DNA of 11,728 nucleotides from Chloroflexota bacterium. Lineage in GTDB: Bacteria > Chloroflexota > Limnocylindria > QHBO01. A program made the translations under genes and the position numbers. The DNA is taken from contig JACDHU010000025.1 of assembly GCA_013820865.1 (NCBI GenBank), positions 1 through 11,728 on the forward strand, written 5' to 3'. Shown one piece after another: positions 1 through 5,615 of the stretch. Numbering within the stretch: position 1 is the first letter of the stretch; every line of letters begins with the position of its first letter. The notes below the pieces were generated by a model. The model saw only the letters and a list, made by a program, of their open reading frames with translations, searched no databases and was not told the DNA's origin.

Positions 1-171
1 TTGAATCGCTACCTCGGCTACGAGGAGGCAGCCCTCATCGCCAAGCAGTCACTTGCGGAGCGTCGGACGATTCGGGACGTGGTGATCGAGCGTGGGCACG
101 TGGCCGCCGGCCGCCTCACCGAGGAGGAGCTCGATGAGGCGTTGGACGTCATGCGCATGACCCGCCCATAG
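1..171 (+). CDS. Fumarase/aspartase superfamily lyase, C-terminal end (5' truncated by window)
   Basis: Reading frame 1 is open from the first base to TAG at 169-171 and encodes the last 56 residues of a larger protein. It begins LNRYLGYEEAALIAKQSL and ends with an acidic helix finishing MRMTRP. This matches the small C-terminal domain shared by class II fumarases and aspartate ammonia-lyases: LN-x-x-x-GY, then an IAK-x-S/A helix, then a 'LTEEELDEALD' segment. These are homotetrameric cytosolic enzymes that interconvert fumarate with malate (or aspartate). The signature loop GSSxMPxKxN that would help most lies upstream of the window, so fumarase and aspartase cannot be separated; I favour fumarase (fumC) on frequency alone. 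The gene ends 8 bases before the convergent lipoprotein gene, leaving no room for a separate terminator. Confidence 0.85.
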   Translation: MNRYLGYEEAALIAKQSLAERRTIRDVVIERGHVAAGRLTEEELDEALDVMRMTRP

Positions 172-179
172 GCTTCGCT

Positions 180-1442
180 TTATGGCGCACCGGGGCGATC
201 TGCCGCGGCGTGGGGCAGGGCGGCGTACCTGATCTCGCCCATCGACCCCGAGATGGACGGGTTAATGTGGAGCCAGACGATGAGGTCGCCGTGGATGTGC
301 GGCCGGAGGATCCACACATCGCCATCCTGCGGGTGCCGCTCGATCATGCGTGCCTCGTCGCGGACGAGATCGTAGACGCCGAAGCGGGTGAAATTCTCGC
401 CTTCCCAGGCCACGAAGCGGCCGCCGGCCGATGGGTAGTTGACGTACTCTTGGGGTGACGTGTCGAGCGTGGACACGCTGCCGGTCTCGCGATCATATCG
501 GTACATCTTTCCCCAATTGAACATGCTGAATCCCGGATCGGCCTCCTTCCACAGGATTCCCGATTGGGTGACGAGAGGCATGGTGGCCCGTCCGGAGCTA
601 TCGAGGCGGCGTGGCTCCTGGTCCAAGGCCATGAGGCTCGCGAGGAAGAGCCGACGCTCGTCGCTCGTCCGATCTGCCGAGTAGTGGGCCTCCACGTACA
701 CGAGCTCCGGCCCCAGCAGTGATGGGAACCAGAATTCCGCATCCTTCGACAGTAGCTCGCGCACGACGCGAGGCTCCCAGCTGGGCGCCTGGGCGATGAG
801 CAGTTGGGAGACCGGTCCGGCCGGCCCGCGGTCGAAGGCGGTCCACACGATGGTTCCCTCCTGGACCACGAAACTTGGCACGGCGCTCGGTACATCCTCG
901 TCTCCGGGATGCTGATCGAGCAGGATCGGCTCGTCGGCATGTCGTGGGAGGAACCATAGGTTCCATGCTCGCTCGCCTGTGACTGGCATGTCGACGAAGC
1001 CGATCTCGCCGACATCGCCCACCACCTTGACGATCGTGTGGTTGCGCTCCGGGTTGCGCCAGAGCAGCTCTGGCGATTTCTGACCTGGAGTGAAGCGCCA
1101 CAGGTCCGGTACGCCATCGGGCCCTACGTCATCTGCCATGCGTGATGTGAGGAGAAGGGACACGCCATCGCTGACAAACTCCTGCACCGTATCGGAGAAC
1201 TCGAGATCCAGCCGCTCCGCGGTGATCTCGGTTCCGAGTCCAATCCGGCCAGTATTGAGCGTGTCGCTCGGCGATGGCTCAGGCGAGATTGTGGTCGCGG
1301 CAGTTTGCGACGGCCTTGGCACCGTCGTCGCCGAAAGCGGACTGCGGTCGAGTGTGGCGGTGGGGGTGGCGACGGAGCACGCCGCCACCCCCACGAGGCA
1401 GGCCGCAACCGCCGCGGCCAGCCATCGATTCGTGCTCACCAC
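180..1442 (-). CDS. Putative beta-propeller-like lipoprotein, coupled to the C39 peptidase gene
   Basis: This is a 420-residue protein with a hydrophobic N-terminus (residues 7-21) and a lipobox V-A-A-C, predicting lipidation at Cys22 and anchoring outside the membrane. A Thr/Ser/Pro-rich spacer (about 26-62) follows. The rest is a beta-rich domain in which a 'hydrophobic-G-x-hydrophobic-V/L-W' strand recurs (GTIVWTAF, GILWKEAD, GRFVAWEG, GDLIVWLH). These look like the blades of a TolB/WD-like propeller, although no family was recognised. The function is unknown; such domains usually bind proteins or glycans. The start is GTG at 1442. A second GTG at 1439 would give a GTGA overlap with the upstream stop and is equally possible. 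The start overlaps the end of the C39 peptidase gene by 7 bases (4 with the alternative), so the two are almost certainly co-translated. Confidence 0.8.
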   Translation of the reverse strand: MVSTNRWLAAAVAACLVGVAACSVATPTATLDRSPLSATTVPRPSQTAATTISPEPSPSDTLNTGRIGLGTEITAERLDLEFSDTVQEFVSDGVSLLLTSRMADDVGPDGVPDLWRFTPGQKSPELLWRNPERNHTIVKVVGDVGEIGFVDMPVTGERAWNLWFLPRHADEPILLDQHPGDEDVPSAVPSFVVQEGTIVWTAFDRGPAGPVSQLLIAQAPSWEPRVVRELLSKDAEFWFPSLLGPELVYVEAHYSADRTSDERRLFLASLMALDQEPRRLDSSGRATMPLVTQSGILWKEADPGFSMFNWGKMYRYDRETGSVSTLDTSPQEYVNYPSAGGRFVAWEGENFTRFGVYDLVRDEARMIERHPQDGDVWILRPHIHGDLIVWLHINPSISGSMGEIRYAALPHAAADRPGAP

Positions 1443-2320
1443 ACGAACTGCCTGGTGTGCTCATTGATCATGGTCGCGATCCAGAGGGTGGGATCCGAGA
1501 ACTTCCCGGTGGCGCCGCCTTCGTCTCTCGACGAATCGGTGTATGAGATCCTCGCGGATGTCGATCCGGGCCGATAGTAGTCGTACCACCCGTAGGCGGT
1601 GATCCAATGCCCGGGTGAGGCCACAGTTTGCGGCCAGCTCCGGAGGTTGTACCTCGAGTAATAGTCGTGCGGCTTGACCGAGATGGCGAGCGGCATCTTC
1701 GATGCGCTGACGTTCGAACGAACGTAGGCATGGAGTTCGTCAGCGGTGGTCCCATCTCTGTCGCTGTCCTGGAGTGGGGTCACCACCCAGGTCCAGTTGG
1801 CAGGCTGGCGTGGCGAGTTCGCCGTCGCCCGATTCAGGCCTTCTGCCAGCCACCACGCACCGGTACCCCCGTACGTGTCGGTGCTCATCCAGCTCGCGAT
1901 TGTGCTCTGGGAGTACTTGTTTGAAGTCGAGCTCACGGCCCAGCTGTAGTTCGCGATCACCTGACCGACGGCCGGTCCGCAGTAGTAACCCTTCGTCTGA
2001 TCACGAGCTTGCACGGGAAGGTACGACTGCGGGACGTAACACGACGACTGGATTGTCGCGTCCGCGGTTGGAGTTGCGTTCGGCGTGACGCATTGGAGCG
2101 ACGCGAGGTCGGTGCCGGACGCGTCGATGTCGGCGACGTACGCCTCGGCCGCAGCGACCTTGGCGTCCGAAAGCGCCTGTTCCTCCGAGGTCATGCCTGG
2201 CTCGACTTCGCTGCCGGGCGGCACGGGCGGCAACGGTCGTTTCGCCGCAGTGGGCGCGACCGATAGGGTGGACACGAGCACGGCGCTCAACATGGCGATG
2301 GCGATCCGTTTCGAGAACAT
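1436..2320 (-). CDS. Secreted C39-like (papain-fold) cysteine peptidase
   Basis: The 294-residue product has a Sec-type signal peptide (charged SKR, hydrophobic core, likely cleavage after the TAA at 24-26) and no lipobox. A Pro-rich, acidic stretch (about 28-65) could be a pro-region. The catalytic domain has the Peptidase_C39_2 layout: Gln108 six residues before Cys114 in YYCGPA (oxyanion Gln and nucleophile), His238 in GHWITAYGW, and Asp262 in YTDSS. All expected catalytic residues are present, so an active extracellular peptidase or amidase is likely. C77 and C94 could form a disulfide. The start is ATG with a perfect AGGAGG Shine-Dalgarno (2329-2334) 8 bases away. The gene leads a two-gene unit with the propeller lipoprotein. 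Bacteriocin-exporter C39 domains are fused to ABC transporters; this one is not, so leader-peptide cleavage is unlikely. The substrate is unknown. Confidence 0.85.
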   Translation of the reverse strand: MFSKRIAIAMLSAVLVSTLSVAPTAAKRPLPPVPPGSEVEPGMTSEEQALSDAKVAAAEAYVADIDASGTDLASLQCVTPNATPTADATIQSSCYVPQSYLPVQARDQTKGYYCGPAVGQVIANYSWAVSSTSNKYSQSTIASWMSTDTYGGTGAWWLAEGLNRATANSPRQPANWTWVVTPLQDSDRDGTTADELHAYVRSNVSASKMPLAISVKPHDYYSRYNLRSWPQTVASPGHWITAYGWYDYYRPGSTSARISYTDSSRDEGGATGKFSDPTLWIATMINEHTRQFVW

Positions 2321-2328
2321 TGGGGCAG

Positions 2329-2334
2329 CCTCCT
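2329..2334 (-). promoter_or_regulatory. Strong Shine-Dalgarno of the C39 peptidase gene
   Basis: The minus strand reads AGGAGG, fully complementary to the anti-SD core, with 8 bases to the ATG at 2320. It fixes the start and suggests efficient translation compared with the weak or absent SDs at other genes here. Confidence 0.85.
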
Positions 2335-2398
2335 GTTTGTTGGAGGCGAGCCGGCGTTCACGACGTCAGTTGGAGTGCGCACATCATCCGCACAGTGT

Positions 2399-2431
2399 CT
2401 TACTGGTCGCTTACTGGTCGCTTACTGGCCC
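2399..2431 (-). repeat. Three tandem 11-bp direct repeats upstream of the C39 peptidase gene (candidate activator site)
   Basis: The plus strand shows CTTACTGGTCG twice in perfect tandem (2399-2409, 2410-2420), then CTTACTGGCCC (2421-2431). On the coding (minus) strand this is a CCAGTAAG core repeated at an exact 11-base period, ending 78 bases before the ATG. Direct repeats at 11-base spacing are the usual target form for OmpR/PhoB-type and SARP-type winged-helix regulators, which bind heptamer repeats separated by four bases near or over the -35. Just downstream on the minus strand lies GATGAT, a poor -10 candidate, and no good -35 is visible, which would fit an activator-dependent promoter. 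The repeat is seen directly; the regulator type is inferred. Confidence 0.6.
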
Positions 2432-2452
2432 AACATGCAGCAGGGAACGGAA

Positions 2453-2480
2453 CACGCCGGCCCGTCTCCGGGTCGGCGTG
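2453..2480. terminator. 12-bp hairpin, possible terminator or insulator
   Basis: Arms CACGCCGGCCCG (2453-2464) and CGGGTCGGCGTG (2469-2480) pair over 12 bp with one G-U/G-T position and a TCTC loop. The next bases outward (GGA and TCC, with a bulged A) can extend the stem. There is no clear T-tract on either side; on the minus strand TTCCGTTCCC follows. It lies between the PRC-barrel gene and the C39 promoter repeats, both on the minus strand, so it could stop read-through into the C39 unit. The hairpin is certain; the terminator role is inferred. Confidence 0.5.
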
Positions 2481-2532
2481 TCCACTGCCATCGTGCTGGG
2501 GTGCCACTACTTCAGCCCCGTTATCGTAAACA

Positions 2533-2594
2533 GGAACCCGGCGCGATGGTTATTCAACTGTGCCCTGATCCTCAACCATCGGCGCCGGGGTTCC
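2533..2594. repeat. Long imperfect inverted repeat (about 19 bp stem, 22-nt loop)
   Basis: Arm 2533-2551 (GGAACCCGGCGCGATGGTT) pairs with 2574-2594 (AACCATC, then GGCGCC, GGGGTTCC). About 19 pairs form with two single-base G bulges around a 22-base AT-richer loop. It lies 34 bases beyond the stop of the PRC-barrel gene, so it could be that gene's transcription terminator or a 3'-end stabiliser; TGTTTA follows on the minus strand, a weak U-tract. The asymmetric bulges recall integron attC or REP-like folded DNA, but I see no attC core sites and no target duplication. Confidence 0.6.
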
Positions 2595-2606
2595 AAGGGG
2601 CGATTG

Positions 2607-2623
2607 TCCCGTCCGGGTCGGGA
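2607..2623. repeat. Small inverted repeat just after the PRC-barrel stop
   Basis: TCCCG (2607-2611) and CGGGA (2619-2623) flank the 7-base loop TCCGGGT, only 4 bases beyond the PRC-barrel stop codon. It is short and GC-rich without a T-tract; it may add to the larger hairpin at 2533-2594 or mean nothing. Confidence 0.3.
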
Positions 2624-2627
2624 AGTC

Positions 2628-3140
2628 TCAGCTCGCCGCGAACGGCCCGATCGCGTCGTCGCTGGCGTCGCCGTCCCGGATCACGATCAGGTCAGGTCCC
2701 ACCGACACGATGCGGTCGGCCGGCAGAGCGTCACTCTGCTCCAGCATGCCGCCGCCGATCAGGAGCGCCGTGACTCGACGCTGCTCCTCGTTGATGACGA
2801 CGTCACTGACCTGCCCACTCAGGGTGCCGCCCTGCGTGACGACCTTGCGCCCAACCAGCGAACGGCCTCCGGCGCGCGCCTCGCGAAATGCTTCCGCGGA
2901 GGCCTCGAGTGTATGGGCCACTTCATCGCCATCCACGGTGATGGCGTCGGTACCGATGGAGCGCACGTCCTCGATCTCGACGATGACCTCTTCGCTGCTG
3001 AAGAGACCGCCGCTCTTCATGATGAATCCCAGGAGTTTGCCGTCATCTGGCGAGATCACGAGCTCGTCGGCGTTGCCAAGCTTCTTCCCATCCCGGACGT
3101 CCACGATAGCCAGACCAATCAGGTCCTTGCCGGTTCGCAT
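2628..3140 (-). CDS. Double PRC-barrel domain protein
   Basis: This 170-residue soluble acidic protein carries two PRC-barrel units. The first is about residues 3-80: GKDLIGLAIVDVRDGKKLG, a turn at SPDDGK, LLGFIM, then an EDVRSIGTDAI close. The second is about 93-160: VGRKVVTQGGTLSGQVSDVV, ending DRIVSVGPDLIVI. PRC-barrels are small beta-barrels, known from the photosynthetic reaction-centre H subunit and RimM, that usually mediate protein-protein or protein-RNA contacts. No enzyme activity is expected and there is no signal peptide. The start chosen is ATG at 3140, with GAGGGAG (3149-3155) 8 bases upstream and the conserved domain beginning at once. Longer in-frame starts at 3248 and 3197 add a non-conserved, Arg-rich tail without an SD. 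The gene is divergent from the aldehyde dehydrogenase, with about 140 bases between them. The partner is unknown. Confidence 0.85.
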   Translation of the reverse strand: MRTGKDLIGLAIVDVRDGKKLGNADELVISPDDGKLLGFIMKSGGLFSSEEVIVEIEDVRSIGTDAITVDGDEVAHTLEASAEAFREARAGGRSLVGRKVVTQGGTLSGQVSDVVINEEQRRVTALLIGGGMLEQSDALPADRIVSVGPDLIVIRDGDASDDAIGPFAAS

Positions 3141-3148
3141 GCTGGTTT

Positions 3149-3155
3149 CTCCCTC
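3149..3155 (-). promoter_or_regulatory. Shine-Dalgarno that decides the PRC-barrel start
   Basis: The minus strand reads GAGGGAG, 8 bases before the ATG at 3140. No comparable SD precedes the in-frame upstream starts, so the shorter protein is preferred. Confidence 0.7.
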
Positions 3156-3227
3156 TTGTGCTTGTTCGCTCACGGTGCAAGGTTCATTCCTGCGCATGGT
3201 CCCGACGGTGTCAGCAGCCTGGATCGG

Positions 3228-3233
3228 TAGAAT
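3228..3233 (+). promoter_or_regulatory. Possible -10 element for the aldehyde dehydrogenase gene
   Basis: TAGAAT matches TATAAT at five of six positions and would give a leader of about 40 bases to the GTG start. No convincing -35 is seen 16-18 bases upstream (ACGGTG at 17), so support is weak. Confidence 0.3.
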
Positions 3234-3279
3234 CGGTCTTCGCCACATGGCGACAGCCTGCCGGAGGAGATTCCATCTC

Positions 3280-4779
3280 GTGACGAAGACGTATCAGAAC
3301 CTGATCGGCGCCGACTGGAAGGCCGCCGCATCGGGAGCCACCTTCACCAGCGTCAGCCCGGCCGATCACGATGAGATCATCGGCGAGTTCCCGGCGTCTG
3401 GCCCGGCTGACGTCGAGGCCGCGATCGCGGCGGCGACGCGTGCATTCAGCTCCTGGAGCGCGATGCCAGCGCCGAAGCGCGGCGAGATCCTGTTCCGCAT
3501 CGCGCGCACCCTGGCCGAGCACAAGGAAGAGCTCAGCAAGCTCATGACGCGCGAGATGGGCAAGGTGCTGCCCGAGGCACGCGGCGATGTCCAGGAGGCG
3601 ATCGATGTCGCGTACTACATGGCCGGTGAGGGACGCCGGCTGTTCGGCCAGACCGTGCCGTCGGAGATGCCCGACAAGTTCGCCATGGCCATTCGCCGCC
3701 CGATCGGCGTGGTCGGCATCATCACGCCCTGGAACTTCCCGGTGGCCATTCCGGCCTGGAAGCTCTTTCCGGCGCTCATCTGCGGAAACACCGCCGTCAT
3801 CAAGCCCGCGTCGGACACGCCCGCCTGTCTCGTTCGGTTCGTTGAGCTGCTCATCGAGGGCGGACTGCCGGACGGCGTCGTGAACGTCGTGACCGGTTCC
3901 GGCGCCCAGGTCGGCAACGCTATCGTGGATCACCCCGACGTCCGCGTCATCTCCTTCACCGGTCACACCGATACCGGCGTCGAGATCAGCACCCGCGCCG
4001 CGAAGACGCTCAAGCGCGTCAGTCTGGAGCTGGGCGGCAAGAATCCTATCGTGATCTGGGAGGATGCCGACCTCGACCTCGCCCTCGACAGCGTCATCTG
4101 GTCGTCGTTCGGCACGAGCGGGCAGCGCTGTACCGCCGCGTCGCGGCTGATCGTGCATCGGTCCATCCATGACGACTTCGTGCATCGGCTCAGCGAGCGC
4201 GTGGCGAAGCTGGTCCTTGGAGATGGCCTCGATGAGACGACCGACATCGGCCCCGTGATCAACGAAGCTGCGGTCGAGCGTATTGCTGCCTATGCCGCCA
4301 TCGGTCGAGATGAGGCCGATCTCGTCATCGGCGGCGAACCCGCCCGGGACGGCAAGCTGGCGAAGGGCTCATTCTTCCAGCCGACCATCTTCACGGAGGT
4401 GAAGCCCGATGCGCGGATCGCACAGGAGGAGATCTTCGGTCCGGTGACATCGGTCATTCCGGTCACCGATTGGGATGAGACCGTGCGGATCGTCAACTCC
4501 GTCAAGTACGGGCTGTCAACCTCCCTCTTCACGCGGGACGTCAACCTGGCGTTCAGGAGCATCCGCGACTTCGACTCGGGGCTGGGATACGTCAACCACG
4601 GCACCATCGGTGCCGAGGCGCACCTGCCGTTCGGTGGGACAAAGGCGACCGGCAACGGGCATCGCGAGGTGGGCCAGGCCGCGCTTGATTTCTTCAGCGA
4701 GTGGAAGAGCGTCTACATCGACTACTCGGGCAAGCTCCAGCGCGCGCAGATCGACACGACCTTCGTCGACGAGGAGTAA
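3280..4779 (+). CDS. NAD(P)-dependent aldehyde dehydrogenase (ALDH superfamily)
   Basis: This 499-residue cytosolic enzyme is the normal ALDH length and oxidises an aldehyde to the acid with NAD(P)+. Seen in order: PWNFP (150-154, with the oxyanion Asn152), KPASDT (175-180), FTGHTDTG (226-233), catalytic base Glu250 in LELGGKNP, nucleophile Cys284 in GQRCTAASR (34 residues after the Glu, as in the family), EEIFGPV (383-389) and a conserved AHLPFGGTKATGNGHRE segment near 447-463. The start is GTG at 3280, with GGAGGA (3263-3268) 11 bases upstream; an in-frame ATG at 3247 lacks an SD. The C-terminal pattern recalls semialdehyde dehydrogenases of the aminoadipate/succinate type, but the substrate cannot be read from sequence. 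FTGH replaces the commoner FTGS near the cofactor. It may be co-transcribed with the LON-domain gene 115 bases downstream. Confidence 0.92.
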   Translation: MTKTYQNLIGADWKAAASGATFTSVSPADHDEIIGEFPASGPADVEAAIAAATRAFSSWSAMPAPKRGEILFRIARTLAEHKEELSKLMTREMGKVLPEARGDVQEAIDVAYYMAGEGRRLFGQTVPSEMPDKFAMAIRRPIGVVGIITPWNFPVAIPAWKLFPALICGNTAVIKPASDTPACLVRFVELLIEGGLPDGVVNVVTGSGAQVGNAIVDHPDVRVISFTGHTDTGVEISTRAAKTLKRVSLELGGKNPIVIWEDADLDLALDSVIWSSFGTSGQRCTAASRLIVHRSIHDDFVHRLSERVAKLVLGDGLDETTDIGPVINEAAVERIAAYAAIGRDEADLVIGGEPARDGKLAKGSFFQPTIFTEVKPDARIAQEEIFGPVTSVIPVTDWDETVRIVNSVKYGLSTSLFTRDVNLAFRSIRDFDSGLGYVNHGTIGAEAHLPFGGTKATGNGHREVGQAALDFFSEWKSVYIDYSGKLQRAQIDTTFVDEE

Positions 4780-4793
4780 CGGCCACCGGGCCC

Positions 4794-4826
4794 CGCGTCA
4801 GCCCGTAATTGTCTTTACCTGACGCG
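4794..4826 (+). repeat. 8-bp inverted repeat in the ALDH-LON gap
   Basis: CGCGTCAG (4794-4801) and CTGACGCG (4819-4826) are perfect complements around a 17-base AT-richer loop, 15 bases after the ALDH stop. It could be a weak terminator, an mRNA 3' stabiliser or an operator for the LON-domain gene. There is no T-tract after it. Confidence 0.4.
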
Positions 4827-4894
4827 TATGACGGACCATGCGCACCGCCCAGCCGTTTGCGACCGCTCGACGCGGGTGCGAGGATGCGCGCGAC

Positions 4895-5611
4895 ATGAAG
4901 CTTCCGCACTTCCCGCTCCACGCGGTGCTCTTCCCGCACCTGCCGCTCCCCTTGCACATCTTCGAGGAGCGCTATCGGGCCATGGCTACCGACGTCACGG
5001 CCGATCGTTCACCGTACGGCGGCCGCTTGGTGGTGAGCATGATCACCGAGGGACCCGAGGTCGGGGGCGACGCGGTCTCACAGTCCATAGGCACCGTGTG
5101 CGAGGTTCGGAGCGCCGAGCGCTTTCCGGACGGTCGATGGCTGCTGCTCGTCGTCGGCGTCGCCCGGGCGAACCTTCTTGCCCTGGACCGATCCGGCCCA
5201 TATGCCATCGCCGAGATCGAGGAGCTGGACGAGCCAATCGGCTCAGATGCAGAAGCGCAGGTCCCGCTCGCGCAACGTGCGCTCGATGCGTATCTGGCGA
5301 CGGTGAAACGTTTTGTGGCACGTACCGCGTCTACAGGTGACGATTCGCAGGAGACCCGAGATGTGACTGCCACCCTGGACCAGATGCTCAAGCCGATCCG
5401 GCTCCCGGCTGACCCCGTGGCCGCCAGCTACGCCGTCGCCGGCGTGCTCCAGATCGAGCTCAATCGCAAGCAGCAGCTCCTGGAGCTGCCTGACGCCGCG
5501 ACTCGCCTGCGCTCCGAGATCCAGCTCCTGCGTCGTGAGTCGCGGTTCCTGGCGGACGACAGCGCACTGCCGCCCATCCCAACGGCCGACCTCGGCTACC
5601 ACCCGAACTAG
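4895..5611 (+). CDS. Stand-alone LON substrate-binding domain protein
   Basis: The 238-residue product opens HFPLHAVLFPHLPLPLHIFEERYRAM (residues 5-30), the hallmark of the Lon protease N-terminal domain (PF02190, PUA-like beta fold). It continues with the usual GTVCEV, RWLLLVVGVARA and Y-x-x-A-E-I-E strands. From about 130 the helical half follows, ending in a charged, possibly coiled-coil region (LNRKQQLLEL, LRSEIQLLRRES). No AAA+ ATPase or Ser-Lys protease domain follows, so it is not a protease; single-domain LON proteins probably bind unfolded or specific proteins, and their exact role is unsettled. The ATG at 4895 is chosen because the conserved domain starts there and GAGGA (4880-4884) lies 10 bases upstream; the in-frame ATG at 4838 has no SD. 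The next gene starts 4 bases after its stop. Confidence 0.88.
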   Translation: MKLPHFPLHAVLFPHLPLPLHIFEERYRAMATDVTADRSPYGGRLVVSMITEGPEVGGDAVSQSIGTVCEVRSAERFPDGRWLLLVVGVARANLLALDRSGPYAIAEIEELDEPIGSDAEAQVPLAQRALDAYLATVKRFVARTASTGDDSQETRDVTATLDQMLKPIRLPADPVAASYAVAGVLQIELNRKQQLLELPDAATRLRSEIQLLRRESRFLADDSALPPIPTADLGYHPN

Positions 5612-5615
5612 ACCG

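Noticed and set aside
2399..2431. CRISPR-like array
   Set aside because: The repeats are 11 bases long and contiguous, with no spacers and no cas genes nearby.
2533..2594. Integron attC site
   Set aside because: The fold is suggestive, but the RYYYAAC and GTTRRRY core sites are absent and no integrase or cassette array is present.
2085..3230. Long plus-strand open frame of 381 codons over the C39 promoter and PRC-barrel gene
   Set aside because: It crosses two hairpins and the repeats, has no SD or domain, and runs antisense to a PRC-barrel gene with clear motifs.
2710..3279. 190-residue N-terminal extension of the aldehyde dehydrogenase
   Set aside because: It is Ser/Arg/Thr-rich low-complexity sequence antisense to the PRC-barrel gene; the ALDH fold begins after the GTG at 3280, which has an SD.
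3211..4185. 324-codon minus-strand frame opposite the aldehyde dehydrogenase
   Set aside because: It is Arg/Asp/His-rich antisense shadow with no SD and no domain.
4809..4832. Promoter TTGTCT...TATGAC before the LON-domain gene
   Set aside because: The spacing is only 12 bases, too short for a normal sigma-70-type promoter.
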